64,000 nucleotides of DNA. It comes from JAJTFA01 sp044351265. GTDB lineage: Bacteria > Bacteroidota > Bacteroidia > UKL13-3. Under the pieces are notes generated by a model that searched no databases, was not told where the DNA came from, and saw only the letters and a program-made list of their open reading frames with translations. This document shows positions 53,670-62,016 of the stretch, piece by piece. The position numbers and the translations under genes were made by a program. Location of the stretch: assembly GCA_044351265.1 (NCBI GenBank), contig JBILGC010000002.1:1-64000 (forward strand). The letters are read 5' to 3'. Numbering within the stretch: position 1 is the first letter of the stretch; each line of letters opens with the position of its first letter.

Positions 53670-54502
53670 AACAAGTTAAAACTATGCCTAAGGTATGAGC
53701 CGAAAAACAATGCTATTTTCTTCTTATCATCTATTCTAACGCGCTCATTCATGATACGCTGTGGTGGCATATTCATTATTTTTTTAAGCAGGTTTGAATA
53801 GTAGATATAAGCCACATATACGCCAAAGCGCGCATCTTTAGGTAAACGCTTAATGCCCTCCAGGCCTAATTGAAAATCGTGCTGTATATCTGCTTCTATT
53901 TCTTTTTTTGTTTCTTCATTAAAGGTGTTGTGTTGCAATTGAGGGAAATAAGCTCGACCCAGCTGCTGCACATCGTCATTAAAATCACGAAGGAAATTTA
54001 TTTTCTGAAAAGCAGAACCCAGCTTCATAGCATAAGGAGTAAGCTCCTTGTATACCTTCTCATCGCCCTCTACAAAAACTTTAAGACACATTAAACCAAC
54101 CACCTCGGCAGAACCCAAAATATATTCTTCATAACCTTTTTGATCGTAGGCCTGCTTATTCAAATCCATTTCCATGCTGTGCAGAAATGTTTCAATTAAC
54201 CAGGGGTCAATATGGTATTGCCTAACCACCTGCTGAAAACTGTTTAACACAGGGTTTATGCTAATGCCCCTTTCTATGGCGGTCCATGTTTCGTTTTTAA
54301 ACTCTTCCAACAAAAGCCCTTTATCATAATCATGAAAAGTATCTACAATCTCATCGGCAAATCTTACAAAACCATATATGGCATAAATGGGGTTGTGCAA
54401 TTTTTTTGCTAAAAATTTAATGCCTAAAGAAAAGGATGTGCTGTAGGCATTGGTTACCATTTTGCTGGTGCGTATTGAAACGGAATCAAATAATGCTTTC
54501 AT
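53666..54502 (-). CDS. crtB: Phytoene synthase
   Basis: Condenses two geranylgeranyl diphosphates to phytoene. The 278-residue enzyme has both aspartate-rich motifs: FADEIVDTF and FLRDFNDDVQQLGR, as well as YSTSFSLGIKFLAK near the start. It lies 14 bp after crtI in one transcript. A GGPP synthase is not in the window. Membrane-associated by family. Its stop is overlapped by the hypothetical gene (4 bp). Confidence 0.95.
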   Translation of the reverse strand: MKALFDSVSIRTSKMVTNAYSTSFSLGIKFLAKKLHNPIYAIYGFVRFADEIVDTFHDYDKGLLLEEFKNETWTAIERGISINPVLNSFQQVVRQYHIDPWLIETFLHSMEMDLNKQAYDQKGYEEYILGSAEVVGLMCLKVFVEGDEKVYKELTPYAMKLGSAFQKINFLRDFNDDVQQLGRAYFPQLQHNTFNEETKKEIEADIQHDFQLGLEGIKRLPKDARFGVYVAYIYYSNLLKKIMNMPPQRIMNERVRIDDKKKIALFFGSYLRHSFNLL

Positions 54503-54516
54503 GGTTTTTTATAAGT

Positions 54517-56019
54517 TTAGTTGGCAGCCATGCTTGTAGCATGTGCCTTTGTTAAAAATTCTTTTTCTATTTGTGCTGCTACCACTTTGCCGCTTATAAT
54601 ACTTGGCGGCAAGCCGGGGCCTGGCACGGTAAGCTGGCCTGCAAAAAACAGGTTGCTAATTTTTTTGCTTTTAAGGCTGGGTTTAAGTATGGCTGTTTGC
54701 GAGAGGGTATTGGCAAGGCCATAAGCATTGCCTTTAAAGGAATGATAATCGTTTACGAAATCTCTGAATGCATAAGATCTTTTATACACCACATGTTGCT
54801 TGATACTATTGCCTGTTAGTTTTTCAAGCCTTTGCATCAGCATATCAAAATATTGTTCTCTTACCTCATCGGTATCCTCAAGGCCCGGTGCTACCGGTAT
54901 TAATAGAAATAAGTTTTCCTGCCCCTGTGGCGCAACATTGGGATCTGTAATAGAGGGAACAGAAGCATAAAACAATGGGTTGGCCGGCCACTGCGGGTTT
55001 TCATAAATCTCCTTGGCGTGGGCATTAAAATCTGCATCAAAAAACAGATTGTGGTGCCTAAGGTTATTTAGTTTTTTGTTGAGACCAACATAATATAACA
55101 AGCAGGAAGGCGCCATTTTTCTTGAGTTCCAGTATTGCTCGGTATAGTTTCTTTTATCTGCCGGCAGCAAGTGCTGGTCAATGTGGCGATAATCTCCTGC
55201 ACCCACAATTACATCGGCTTCAAATACACCTTGATTGGTAACTACTCTATTGGCTATTGTGCCATGTGTTTCTATTTTTAAAACCTCATGACCCAATTTA
55301 ATTTCTGCACCCATTTGGGTTGCAATTTTTTCAAACGCTTTTATTATTTGGTGCATGCCACCCATGGGATACCAGGTTCCCAAACTCATATCGGCATAAT
55401 TCATTAGGCTATATAGCGCTGGGGTATTGCCCGGCATAGCTCCTAAAAATAAAACAGGAAACTCTAACAATTCAGTTAAAAACGGGTGCGATACAAATTG
55501 CCTAATATGCTTTTTCATACTGGTAAGCACGTCCATTTTAAGCAATCCTTTAAGCAGGCGCATATCGGCAAACTCAAGCAGGCTTAAGCTAGGCTTATAA
55601 ACCAAATCGTTAATACCCACCTGATATTTATATGCTGCTTCTTTTAAAAACTGCCTAAGGCGAAGGCTGCTGCCTTTTTCAAAGCGCTCAAACAATTGCT
55701 CAAGCTCCTGCATATTGGCAGGAATATCTACCGCTTCTCCGTTTTTTGCAAAAACCCTGTAGGATGGATTAAGCCTTTTTAGCTCGTAAAAATCGGCCGT
55801 AGTATGACCAAAATCATTATAAAATCTTTCAAAAACATCTGGCATCCAGTACCAACTTGGGCCCATATCAAACAAAAAGCCCTTTGCATCAAACACCCTT
55901 GCTCTACCTCCGGCCTGATTATTTTTTTCAAGCACGGTAACCTGCATTCCCTTTTTAGCAAGATATGACGCGGCAGAAAGGCCTGCTACTCCTGACCCTA
56001 TGACAATAGCTTTTTTCAC
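54517..56019 (-). CDS. crtI: Phytoene desaturase (CrtI type)
   Basis: FAD enzyme that desaturates phytoene towards lycopene. The 500-residue protein starts at GTG with AIVIGSGVAGLSAASYLAKK and EKNNQAGGRARVFDAKGF (FAD binding); the CrtI C-terminus FFAGQLTVPGPGLPPSIISG is clear. A paralogue on the other strand (58633-60108) is more like a CrtD. The 58-bp gap to the TonB receptor upstream has only a weak promoter candidate, so read-through is possible. Confidence 0.94.
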   Translation of the reverse strand: MKKAIVIGSGVAGLSAASYLAKKGMQVTVLEKNNQAGGRARVFDAKGFLFDMGPSWYWMPDVFERFYNDFGHTTADFYELKRLNPSYRVFAKNGEAVDIPANMQELEQLFERFEKGSSLRLRQFLKEAAYKYQVGINDLVYKPSLSLLEFADMRLLKGLLKMDVLTSMKKHIRQFVSHPFLTELLEFPVLFLGAMPGNTPALYSLMNYADMSLGTWYPMGGMHQIIKAFEKIATQMGAEIKLGHEVLKIETHGTIANRVVTNQGVFEADVIVGAGDYRHIDQHLLPADKRNYTEQYWNSRKMAPSCLLYYVGLNKKLNNLRHHNLFFDADFNAHAKEIYENPQWPANPLFYASVPSITDPNVAPQGQENLFLLIPVAPGLEDTDEVREQYFDMLMQRLEKLTGNSIKQHVVYKRSYAFRDFVNDYHSFKGNAYGLANTLSQTAILKPSLKSKKISNLFFAGQLTVPGPGLPPSIISGKVVAAQIEKEFLTKAHATSMAAN

Positions 56020-56077
56020 AAACGGTGGTTTGTTTAATTTTTAGAACATACAAGTTAGACAAAAGTTTGGTTATTTG

Positions 56078-58507
56078 TTAAAACTCCGCTATGAAGCCAA
56101 AAGTGGGCAAGAAGGTGTCGTTAACATTATTTAACACAATCGGTATGGCATTGCTGCCATTTTGCCGCACCGGTTTTCCATCATTTGTGGCCCAACCGCT
56201 ATTATCTGCCGTGCGCTGAAAGGTGAATTGAGGCGTGGCCGGATTTGAATTGCGGGTTACATTCTGAATATCTAGGAATATGTCAAGTGTTATGCGCTTA
56301 AAATTAAACTTCTTATCTACCCTAATATCGGTTTGGTTAAAACCGCCAAGCCTAAGCGTGTTTAAATCACCGTAATTAAATGTACCTGTGCCGGTTAGTA
56401 AATAATTTTGCTGTGAGGCGGCTAGGTCAAATGGTGTGTATGGAGAGCCGCCCGCAAAACGATGCTTAACACCTATTTCCCAGCCATGCGGTAGTTTATA
56501 TCCGGCTATGGCAGAAAGCAGATGCCTATTGTCCCAGGCAGATGCTATGTAGCGTCCATCTGTTCCGCTAAATTGGCTCACAAATAAGGTGTAAGAAATG
56601 GTGGTATAGAAATTTTTGGTAAGCTTTTGCTGAAAAAACACTTCCGCACCATAAGCACGGCCTTTTCCGGAACTAATTGTTTTTTCATTGCCAATGGCAC
56701 CAAACTCAGTGCCCTGATTTGCCAGCGATATACCTGTAGCAGCCGATACCGCATACTGGTTATATTGCTTAAAAAAGCCTTCAACGGTTATTCTGGTGGC
56801 ATTGGTTGGCAAAAACTCAACCCCCGCCACATAATGGTTTACTGCCAAGTATTCATTGTCTTTGTTTACCAAATTGCCGGTGGCATCTCTAAAACCAAGC
56901 ACAGTATAAATAGGTAGTTTATAATAACGGCCAATAGTTGCATTAATATTCCATTGCTCAGTAAGGGCATAGCTTGCAGAAAAGCGTGGCGAAATCGTGC
57001 GCCAAAACTCATTTCCGTTTTTGGTAAAGGTATTGCCATCAGCCCTTACGCCAAGGGTTAGTGAAAGCCTATCACCTGCAAGTTTACGGTTTGCCTCGCC
57101 AAAAAATCCGTATCTGAAAAACTCAATAGCCGAATTAAGTTGAACATTTAAGGCAGGTATACTATCTGCTTGGTTGGTGCCTTTAATGGCATTTCTAACA
57201 CGTGTAAAACCTTCGTTGCTAAATTTAACATACTGAAAAACCCCGCCATAACTATATTTCCAATTACCAATGTATTTATTTACATCCAGTCTGAATTTGT
57301 TTTCTATTTCTCGTGAGCGAATTTTCAATACACGGAAAGATTCTTCATTATGCCTGCCATCTTCAAAACGGTCAAGTCTGTTTTCAAACATGTTTCTGCT
57401 TGCCGAAATATTAAGTACTCCGTTGTTAATGCGCCTTTTTACCAAGGCACCAAAAGTATAATTCCACTGATTAATTATGGGGTTTGAGCGAATGGCATAT
57501 TCCTTTTCTGGAGTTGACTCCTTAGGCACAGCAAAACTAAATTCATCTATAGCGCCCACACCTAAGGTAGTTAGGGTTGTTTTATCGTTGAGGCGTGTGG
57601 TTGTTTTGTATTGAAAATCCCAGTAGTTAGGCCTGATGGGCAAATCAATAGCCTGAAACAAAAATTGAAGATAGCTTCTGCGTGCCGATGCAAGAAAGGT
57701 GGTATTATTGGTTAGCGGCCCATCAAGGGTTAAGCCAAACTCTGATGCGCTTAACCGTGCATTGCCCTGCACCCGCTCTTTGTTTCCTTCCTTTTGTTTA
57801 AATGCAATAACCGAAGAAAGCGCATTGTCATAACGTGCACCAAAACTACTTGAGCTTAGGGTTACATCTTCAATAAAGCTTACGTTTAAAATACCCTGCG
57901 GCCCGCCCGTACTGCCTTGTGTAGAAAAATGGTTGATGACCGGAATTTCTATTCCGTCCAGATAAAAAACATTTTCATTGGGCCCGCCACCGCGTATTAT
58001 AATGTCATTTCTAAATGCGGCACCGCCTGTGCTTCCGCCCACGCCCGGCAAAGCCTGAATAACACGTGAAATATCAAAATTGCCCCCGGGGTTGCTTCTT
58101 ATTTCTTCGGCCGTAAGGCTTTGAACCGAAAGAGGTGTTTCTGTTTTTTTGCCAAAGGTACGGCCCTGCACCACTACCTCGTTCAGGTTTTTAGATTCGG
58201 GCTCTAACTCAATATTGTAATTAAGAATATTGCCAGTGGTAACCACGGCATTAAAAACAGTTTTGGGTTTATAACCAACGTATTGAATAAGAAGATTATA
58301 CGATTTGGGTGGAATATTGATGATTTTAAACCTGCCATTTGCATCGGTTTGTGCGCCAAGGCTTGTGCCCTCAAGCGTAATGGTTGCACCTATTAGCAAC
58401 TCCTGCGTGTTGCGATCTTTAACTTGGCCGGTAATGGTGCCGTATTTTTGGGCAAACACTTTTGCATGCAATAGGGTTATAAGAATATACAGTTTAATTA
58501 TTTTCAT
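56078..58507 (-). CDS. TonB-dependent receptor inside the carotenoid cluster
   Basis: Outer-membrane receptor of 809 residues. Signal peptide ends in KVFAQ; the carboxypeptidase-like domain (GQVKDRNTQELLIGATITLE, about 25-105), plug (VIQALPGVGGSTGGAAFRND, YLDGIEIPVINHFST, GPQGILNVSFIEDVTLSSSS, about 115-240) and barrel are complete, ending in TFGFIAEF. It lies upstream of crtI on the same strand and is divergent from the crtD-like gene. The substrate is unknown; a link to pigment synthesis is suggested only by position. Confidence 0.92.
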   Translation of the reverse strand: MKIIKLYILITLLHAKVFAQKYGTITGQVKDRNTQELLIGATITLEGTSLGAQTDANGRFKIINIPPKSYNLLIQYVGYKPKTVFNAVVTTGNILNYNIELEPESKNLNEVVVQGRTFGKKTETPLSVQSLTAEEIRSNPGGNFDISRVIQALPGVGGSTGGAAFRNDIIIRGGGPNENVFYLDGIEIPVINHFSTQGSTGGPQGILNVSFIEDVTLSSSSFGARYDNALSSVIAFKQKEGNKERVQGNARLSASEFGLTLDGPLTNNTTFLASARRSYLQFLFQAIDLPIRPNYWDFQYKTTTRLNDKTTLTTLGVGAIDEFSFAVPKESTPEKEYAIRSNPIINQWNYTFGALVKRRINNGVLNISASRNMFENRLDRFEDGRHNEESFRVLKIRSREIENKFRLDVNKYIGNWKYSYGGVFQYVKFSNEGFTRVRNAIKGTNQADSIPALNVQLNSAIEFFRYGFFGEANRKLAGDRLSLTLGVRADGNTFTKNGNEFWRTISPRFSASYALTEQWNINATIGRYYKLPIYTVLGFRDATGNLVNKDNEYLAVNHYVAGVEFLPTNATRITVEGFFKQYNQYAVSAATGISLANQGTEFGAIGNEKTISSGKGRAYGAEVFFQQKLTKNFYTTISYTLFVSQFSGTDGRYIASAWDNRHLLSAIAGYKLPHGWEIGVKHRFAGGSPYTPFDLAASQQNYLLTGTGTFNYGDLNTLRLGGFNQTDIRVDKKFNFKRITLDIFLDIQNVTRNSNPATPQFTFQRTADNSGWATNDGKPVRQNGSNAIPIVLNNVNDTFLPTFGFIAEF

Positions 58508-58551
58508 TGGTTGAAGGTGGTTACATCCTATTAAAAGATTTTATCAGGAAA

Positions 58552-58583
58552 TTGTTTAATAAAAAATATAAAGTTGAACTTTG
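58552..58583 (+). promoter_or_regulatory. Candidate promoter of the crtD-like gene
   Basis: TTG 58552-58554, a 21-bp spacer and GAACTTTG 58576-58583 (one mismatch to TAnnTTTG) in the 125-bp divergent region between the TonB receptor and the crtD-like gene. The predicted transcript starts about 43 bp before the ATG. Confidence 0.45.
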
Positions 58584-58632
58584 ATGATCTTTAAACACGC
58601 GCACAAACTATAAACATACCGCTTTTAATTAC

Positions 58633-60108
58633 ATGAAACACATCCTCATCATCGGTTCGGGCATAGCAGGCATTGCCACATCCATTAGGTTGGCTTGCGC
58701 AGGCTATCGTGTTTCGGTTTTAGAAGCCAATGCCTATCCGGGAGGAAAACTATCTGAGGTAAATGGCAACGGCTTTAGATTTGATGCGGGCCCTTCCCTA
58801 TTTACTTTGCCGCACCAGGTTGATGAATTGTTTACCCTTGCAGGAAAAAACCCTGCTGATTATTTTAATTACATACAACTGGAAAAAGCGTGTTGCTATT
58901 TTTTTGATGATGGCATACGCTTTGCAGCCTACCATAATCAGGAGTTAATGGCGGCCGAACTAAAATCGCAATTGGGTATTGCTGATGTGTCGCCCTTTTT
59001 TAATCATTTAAAAAATGCGCAATTCCGCTATGAGCTCACTGCGCCTATTTTTATAAAGCACAGCCTTCACCGGATAAACAGCTACACCAAACTCCAAACC
59101 CTAAAAGGTATAGCAAATGCATGGCGAATTGGCCTTTGGGGCAGCATGAATGCAGAAAACAAACGTGTGCTTAAAAGCCCCCATCTGGTTCAATACTTTA
59201 ACCGCTTTGCAACCTATAATGGCAGTAGTCCCTACAAAGCCCCTGCCCTGCTCAATATGATACCACACTTGGAACATGGCATTGGATCTTTTTTTCCGGT
59301 GGGTGGTATGCACCAAATTACACAAAGCCTATTTAAACTGGCAAAGGAGCTGGGCGTTTCCTTTCATTTCAATGCTCGGGTTGAGGAGATTATTACAGAT
59401 AAGAAAAGAACAACAGGTGCAATAGCTAACGGCAAGCCTATAGCGGCTGATTATGTGGTGAGCAATGCCGATGTGCATCAAACCTATCGCAGGTTATTGC
59501 CCGGGCATAAAGCCCCTGAAAAAATTCTGAAACAAGAAAAATCATCGTCTGCACTTATTTTTTACTGGGGCATAAGCAACACGTTTGCGCAACTGGATTT
59601 GCACAATGTGTTTTTTTCATCAAACTATGAGGCAGAGTTTGATTGCCTGTTTAATAAAAAAACCATTTTCGCAGACCCAACTGTTTATATAAATATTACC
59701 TCTAAATACGCTCCGGCAGATGCTCCGGCAGGTTGCGAAAACTGGTTTGTGATGATAAACGTGCCCAACAACAGTGGTCAGGATTGGGATACCGAAATAA
59801 AGAAAGCAAAAACCTATATCATTAAAAAATTATCGCGATTGCTCCATACAGAAATTGAACCATTAATTACATATGAATCTGTTTTAGATCCGCGAAGCAT
59901 TGAGCAAAAAACCGGTAGTTTTGCAGGAGCGCTTTATGGCAATGCAAGCAACAATATGTTTGCTGCATTTTTGCGTCATAAAAACTTTAGCAGCAATATC
60001 AAGGGTTTGTATTTTTGCGGGGGCAGCGTGCACCCGGGTGGCGGCATACCGCTTTGCCTAAACAGTGCTCGCATTGTGGCACAACTTATAAATGAAGATG
60101 ATGCATGA
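58633..60108 (+). CDS. crtD: Carotenoid desaturase, CrtD-like (1'-hydroxycarotenoid 3,4-desaturase)
   Basis: A 491-residue FAD enzyme paralogous to the CrtI in this cluster. ILIIGSGIAGIATSIRLACA and LEANAYPGGKLSEVNGNGFR bind FAD; FDAGPSLFTLPHQVDELF is near the start, and the C-terminus YFCGGSVHPGGGIPLCLNSA has the CrtD-type VHPGGGIP instead of the CrtI-type PGPGLPP. With the cruF-like gene (overlap ATGA) it should modify the open end of a carotenoid, as in the saproxanthin/flexixanthin group. This assignment rests on family motifs. Confidence 0.88.
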   Translation: MKHILIIGSGIAGIATSIRLACAGYRVSVLEANAYPGGKLSEVNGNGFRFDAGPSLFTLPHQVDELFTLAGKNPADYFNYIQLEKACCYFFDDGIRFAAYHNQELMAAELKSQLGIADVSPFFNHLKNAQFRYELTAPIFIKHSLHRINSYTKLQTLKGIANAWRIGLWGSMNAENKRVLKSPHLVQYFNRFATYNGSSPYKAPALLNMIPHLEHGIGSFFPVGGMHQITQSLFKLAKELGVSFHFNARVEEIITDKKRTTGAIANGKPIAADYVVSNADVHQTYRRLLPGHKAPEKILKQEKSSSALIFYWGISNTFAQLDLHNVFFSSNYEAEFDCLFNKKTIFADPTVYINITSKYAPADAPAGCENWFVMINVPNNSGQDWDTEIKKAKTYIIKKLSRLLHTEIEPLITYESVLDPRSIEQKTGSFAGALYGNASNNMFAAFLRHKNFSSNIKGLYFCGGSVHPGGGIPLCLNSARIVAQLINEDDA

Positions 60109-60734
60109 ATAAGAAACAAGCTTCTGCTGTTTTAGTATTACTAATTTTATATGCCGTTGGCGCAATTGGCTCCATTACAGGCCGGTGGCAGGTTATGCAC
60201 CTAACGCCCATAAACCTGCTTATTAGCACAGTCATTTTGTTTGCGTTTCATCCGGTAAACGAAAGGGCTTTACTCGTTTATGCGCTGGTGGTTTTTGTGT
60301 GTGGTTTTTTAATTGAGTGGGCCGGGGTAGAAACAGGCCGCATTTTCGGAAGCTATTTTTATGGCAATAATCTTGGTATAAAACTGTTTGATGTGCCGCT
60401 TATTATTGGTATAAACTGGCTGCTGCTAAGCTACTGCTCATCTGTAATTGCATCAAATATTGTTGGCAATAAAAATGCTGTATTGCTTTCAGCTATTGGT
60501 GCCTTAATGATGGTGCTTGTAGATTTTTTTATTGAGCAGCGTGCCCCTGATTTTGATTTCTGGTATTGGCAAAACAATGTGGTGCCTTTGCAAAATTATA
60601 CTGCATGGTTTGCTTTTGCTTTTGCATTTAATTTTCTGTTTTTTAAACTTCACATCAACAATAAAAATCCTATTGCGCCCGTGCTTTATTTATTGCAATT
60701 GCTATTTTTTGTAGCATTATTTTTTCTTCTTTAA
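60105..60734 (+). CDS. cruF: Carotenoid 1',2'-hydratase-like membrane protein (CruF/DUF422)
   Basis: A 209-residue protein with six or seven membrane helices. GVETGRIFGSYFYGNNLGIK, DVPLIIGINWLLLSY and the acidic LVDFFIEQRAPDFDFWYW are the conserved blocks of the family that hydrates the 1',2' double bond of acyclic carotenoid ends. It overlaps the crtD-like gene by 4 bp, and hydration followed by 3',4'-desaturation by the neighbour would give a 1'-hydroxy-3',4'-didehydro end group. Short compared with some CruF proteins (about 300). Confidence 0.85.
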   Translation: MNKKQASAVLVLLILYAVGAIGSITGRWQVMHLTPINLLISTVILFAFHPVNERALLVYALVVFVCGFLIEWAGVETGRIFGSYFYGNNLGIKLFDVPLIIGINWLLLSYCSSVIASNIVGNKNAVLLSAIGALMMVLVDFFIEQRAPDFDFWYWQNNVVPLQNYTAWFAFAFAFNFLFFKLHINNKNPIAPVLYLLQLLFFVALFFLL

Positions 60735-60757
60735 GGGTGTTGCTACTTTCGTTTAGG

Positions 60758-61456
60758 ATGAGCGAAGAATCAAAACTATTTAGCATAAAACAATGGGCAG
60801 AAGACGACAGGCCACGCGAGAAGCTATTGATGAAGGGAAAGACTTCTTTAAGCGATGCCGAGTTGTTGGCCATACTTATTGCCACGGGCACACGTGAGCT
60901 AACCGCATTTGATTTGGGGCAGCAGGTACTTAACCTCTCCAACAACAACCTTAATGAGTTGGGAAAACTTGGCATAAAGGATTTACAAAAAATTAAAGGT
61001 GTAGGAAAAGCAAAAGCCATTACCATTGCTGCCGCGCTGGAACTTGGCCGCAGAAGAAAAGAAACAGAGCCGCTGCAGCGCAGTGCATTTACCTCCAGCA
61101 AAGATGCATACCAATACTTTGAGCCCATGCTGGCCGATTTGAAACATGAAGAGTTTTGGGTATTGCTCCTCAATCGTTCCAATAAATTTATTGGCGCAAA
61201 ACGTATTAGCGAAGGCGGGGTTAGCGGCACGGTTGCCGATCCGAAAATTATTATGAGATACGCCATTGATGAACTGGCCTCTTGCATTATCCTTTGCCAC
61301 AACCACCCCTCCGGCTCAGTAAAACCAAGCGAAGCAGACCTGCGCTTAACCGATAAAATCAGGCACGCTGCAACATTGCTCGACATTCATCTGATAGATC
61401 ATATTATTATCGGAGAAAAAACATACTTCAGTTTTGCAGATGAGGGCAAACTCTAA
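60758..61456 (+). CDS. radC: RadC family protein (JAB/MPN domain)
   Basis: A 232-residue protein from ATG 60758; a GTG 21 bp upstream is less likely. The N-terminal helix-hairpin-helix part contains LMKGKTSLSDAELLAILIAT and LQKIKGVGKAKAITIAAALE, and the C-terminal metal-binding JAMM motif is complete (LCHNHPSGSVKPSEADLRL). Despite the name, a DNA-repair role is doubtful and the function remains unclear. A 238-codon antisense frame over the gene (60670-61386) looks like a shadow. Confidence 0.93.
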   Translation: MSEESKLFSIKQWAEDDRPREKLLMKGKTSLSDAELLAILIATGTRELTAFDLGQQVLNLSNNNLNELGKLGIKDLQKIKGVGKAKAITIAAALELGRRRKETEPLQRSAFTSSKDAYQYFEPMLADLKHEEFWVLLLNRSNKFIGAKRISEGGVSGTVADPKIIMRYAIDELASCIILCHNHPSGSVKPSEADLRLTDKIRHAATLLDIHLIDHIIIGEKTYFSFADEGKL

Positions 61457-61464
61457 ACCGGTGT

Positions 61465-61493
61465 TTGATTTGAGCAACATTCCCCTATTTTTG
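61465..61493 (+). promoter_or_regulatory. Promoter of the GtrA-family gene
   Basis: TTG 61465-61467, an 18-bp spacer and TATTTTTG 61486-61493 match the Bacteroidota consensus exactly. Transcription should start at about 61499-61501, at or next to the ATG, so the mRNA is predicted to be leaderless or nearly so. Confidence 0.6.
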
Positions 61494-61500
61494 CTACTAC

Positions 61501-62016
61501 ATGGCAGGTGTTTTACACAACATACGCAAACAAATCAGAAAGCATCCCTTTCTGCATAAGTTCATCAAGTTTTGTTTTGTTGGTGCGGCCAGTGCAATGG
61601 TAAGTTTATTTGTTTTCTGGGTGTTTTCTATGCAGTTTCCGCAATACAATCTTTTAGGTAAGGCCATTGGCTATGCAATAGGTTTTTTTGTGGGCTTTAC
61701 CCTTAATAAATTCTGGACTTATGTTGATCGAGCAGATGATGGAGAAAAATACCTGATGAAGTACGTGATTGTTTATGCGGCCACTTTTTTGGTTTACCTT
61801 ATTTTTAATTACACCTGTGATCATCTTTTGCGCCTGCACCAGCCCGTTTATTGGGTGCTGGACTGGCTTCAATTGCATGAGGTTGCAGAATGGGCTTATA
61901 GGTATGATACAACCGTATCAAATGCAGCATCAATTGTGGTTAATGCCGTGTTAAATTTTTTGGGAACCAATTTTCTGGTGTTTAGGGTGCCAAAACCCGA
62001 AGAGCTTTTTGATTAA
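61501..62016 (+). CDS. GtrA family membrane protein
   Basis: Inner-membrane protein of 171 residues with four helices (about 22-42, 50-70, 82-102 and 130-155). FIKFCFVGAASAMVSLFVFW, GFFVGFTLNKFWTY and ASIVVNAVLNFLGTNFLVFR are typical of the family, thought to flip or carry polyprenyl-linked sugars. No glycosyltransferase partner is adjacent. Its 3' end overlaps the convergent LysM gene by 4 bp. Confidence 0.88.
   Translation: MAGVLHNIRKQIRKHPFLHKFIKFCFVGAASAMVSLFVFWVFSMQFPQYNLLGKAIGYAIGFFVGFTLNKFWTYVDRADDGEKYLMKYVIVYAATFLVYLIFNYTCDHLLRLHQPVYWVLDWLQLHEVAEWAYRYDTTVSNAASIVVNAVLNFLGTNFLVFRVPKPEELFD

Noticed and set aside
60670..61386. A 238-codon minus-strand open frame antisense to radC
   Set aside because: It mirrors a highly conserved gene, is rich in Ser and Leu as antisense shadows are, has no recognisable domain and its neighbours give no support.
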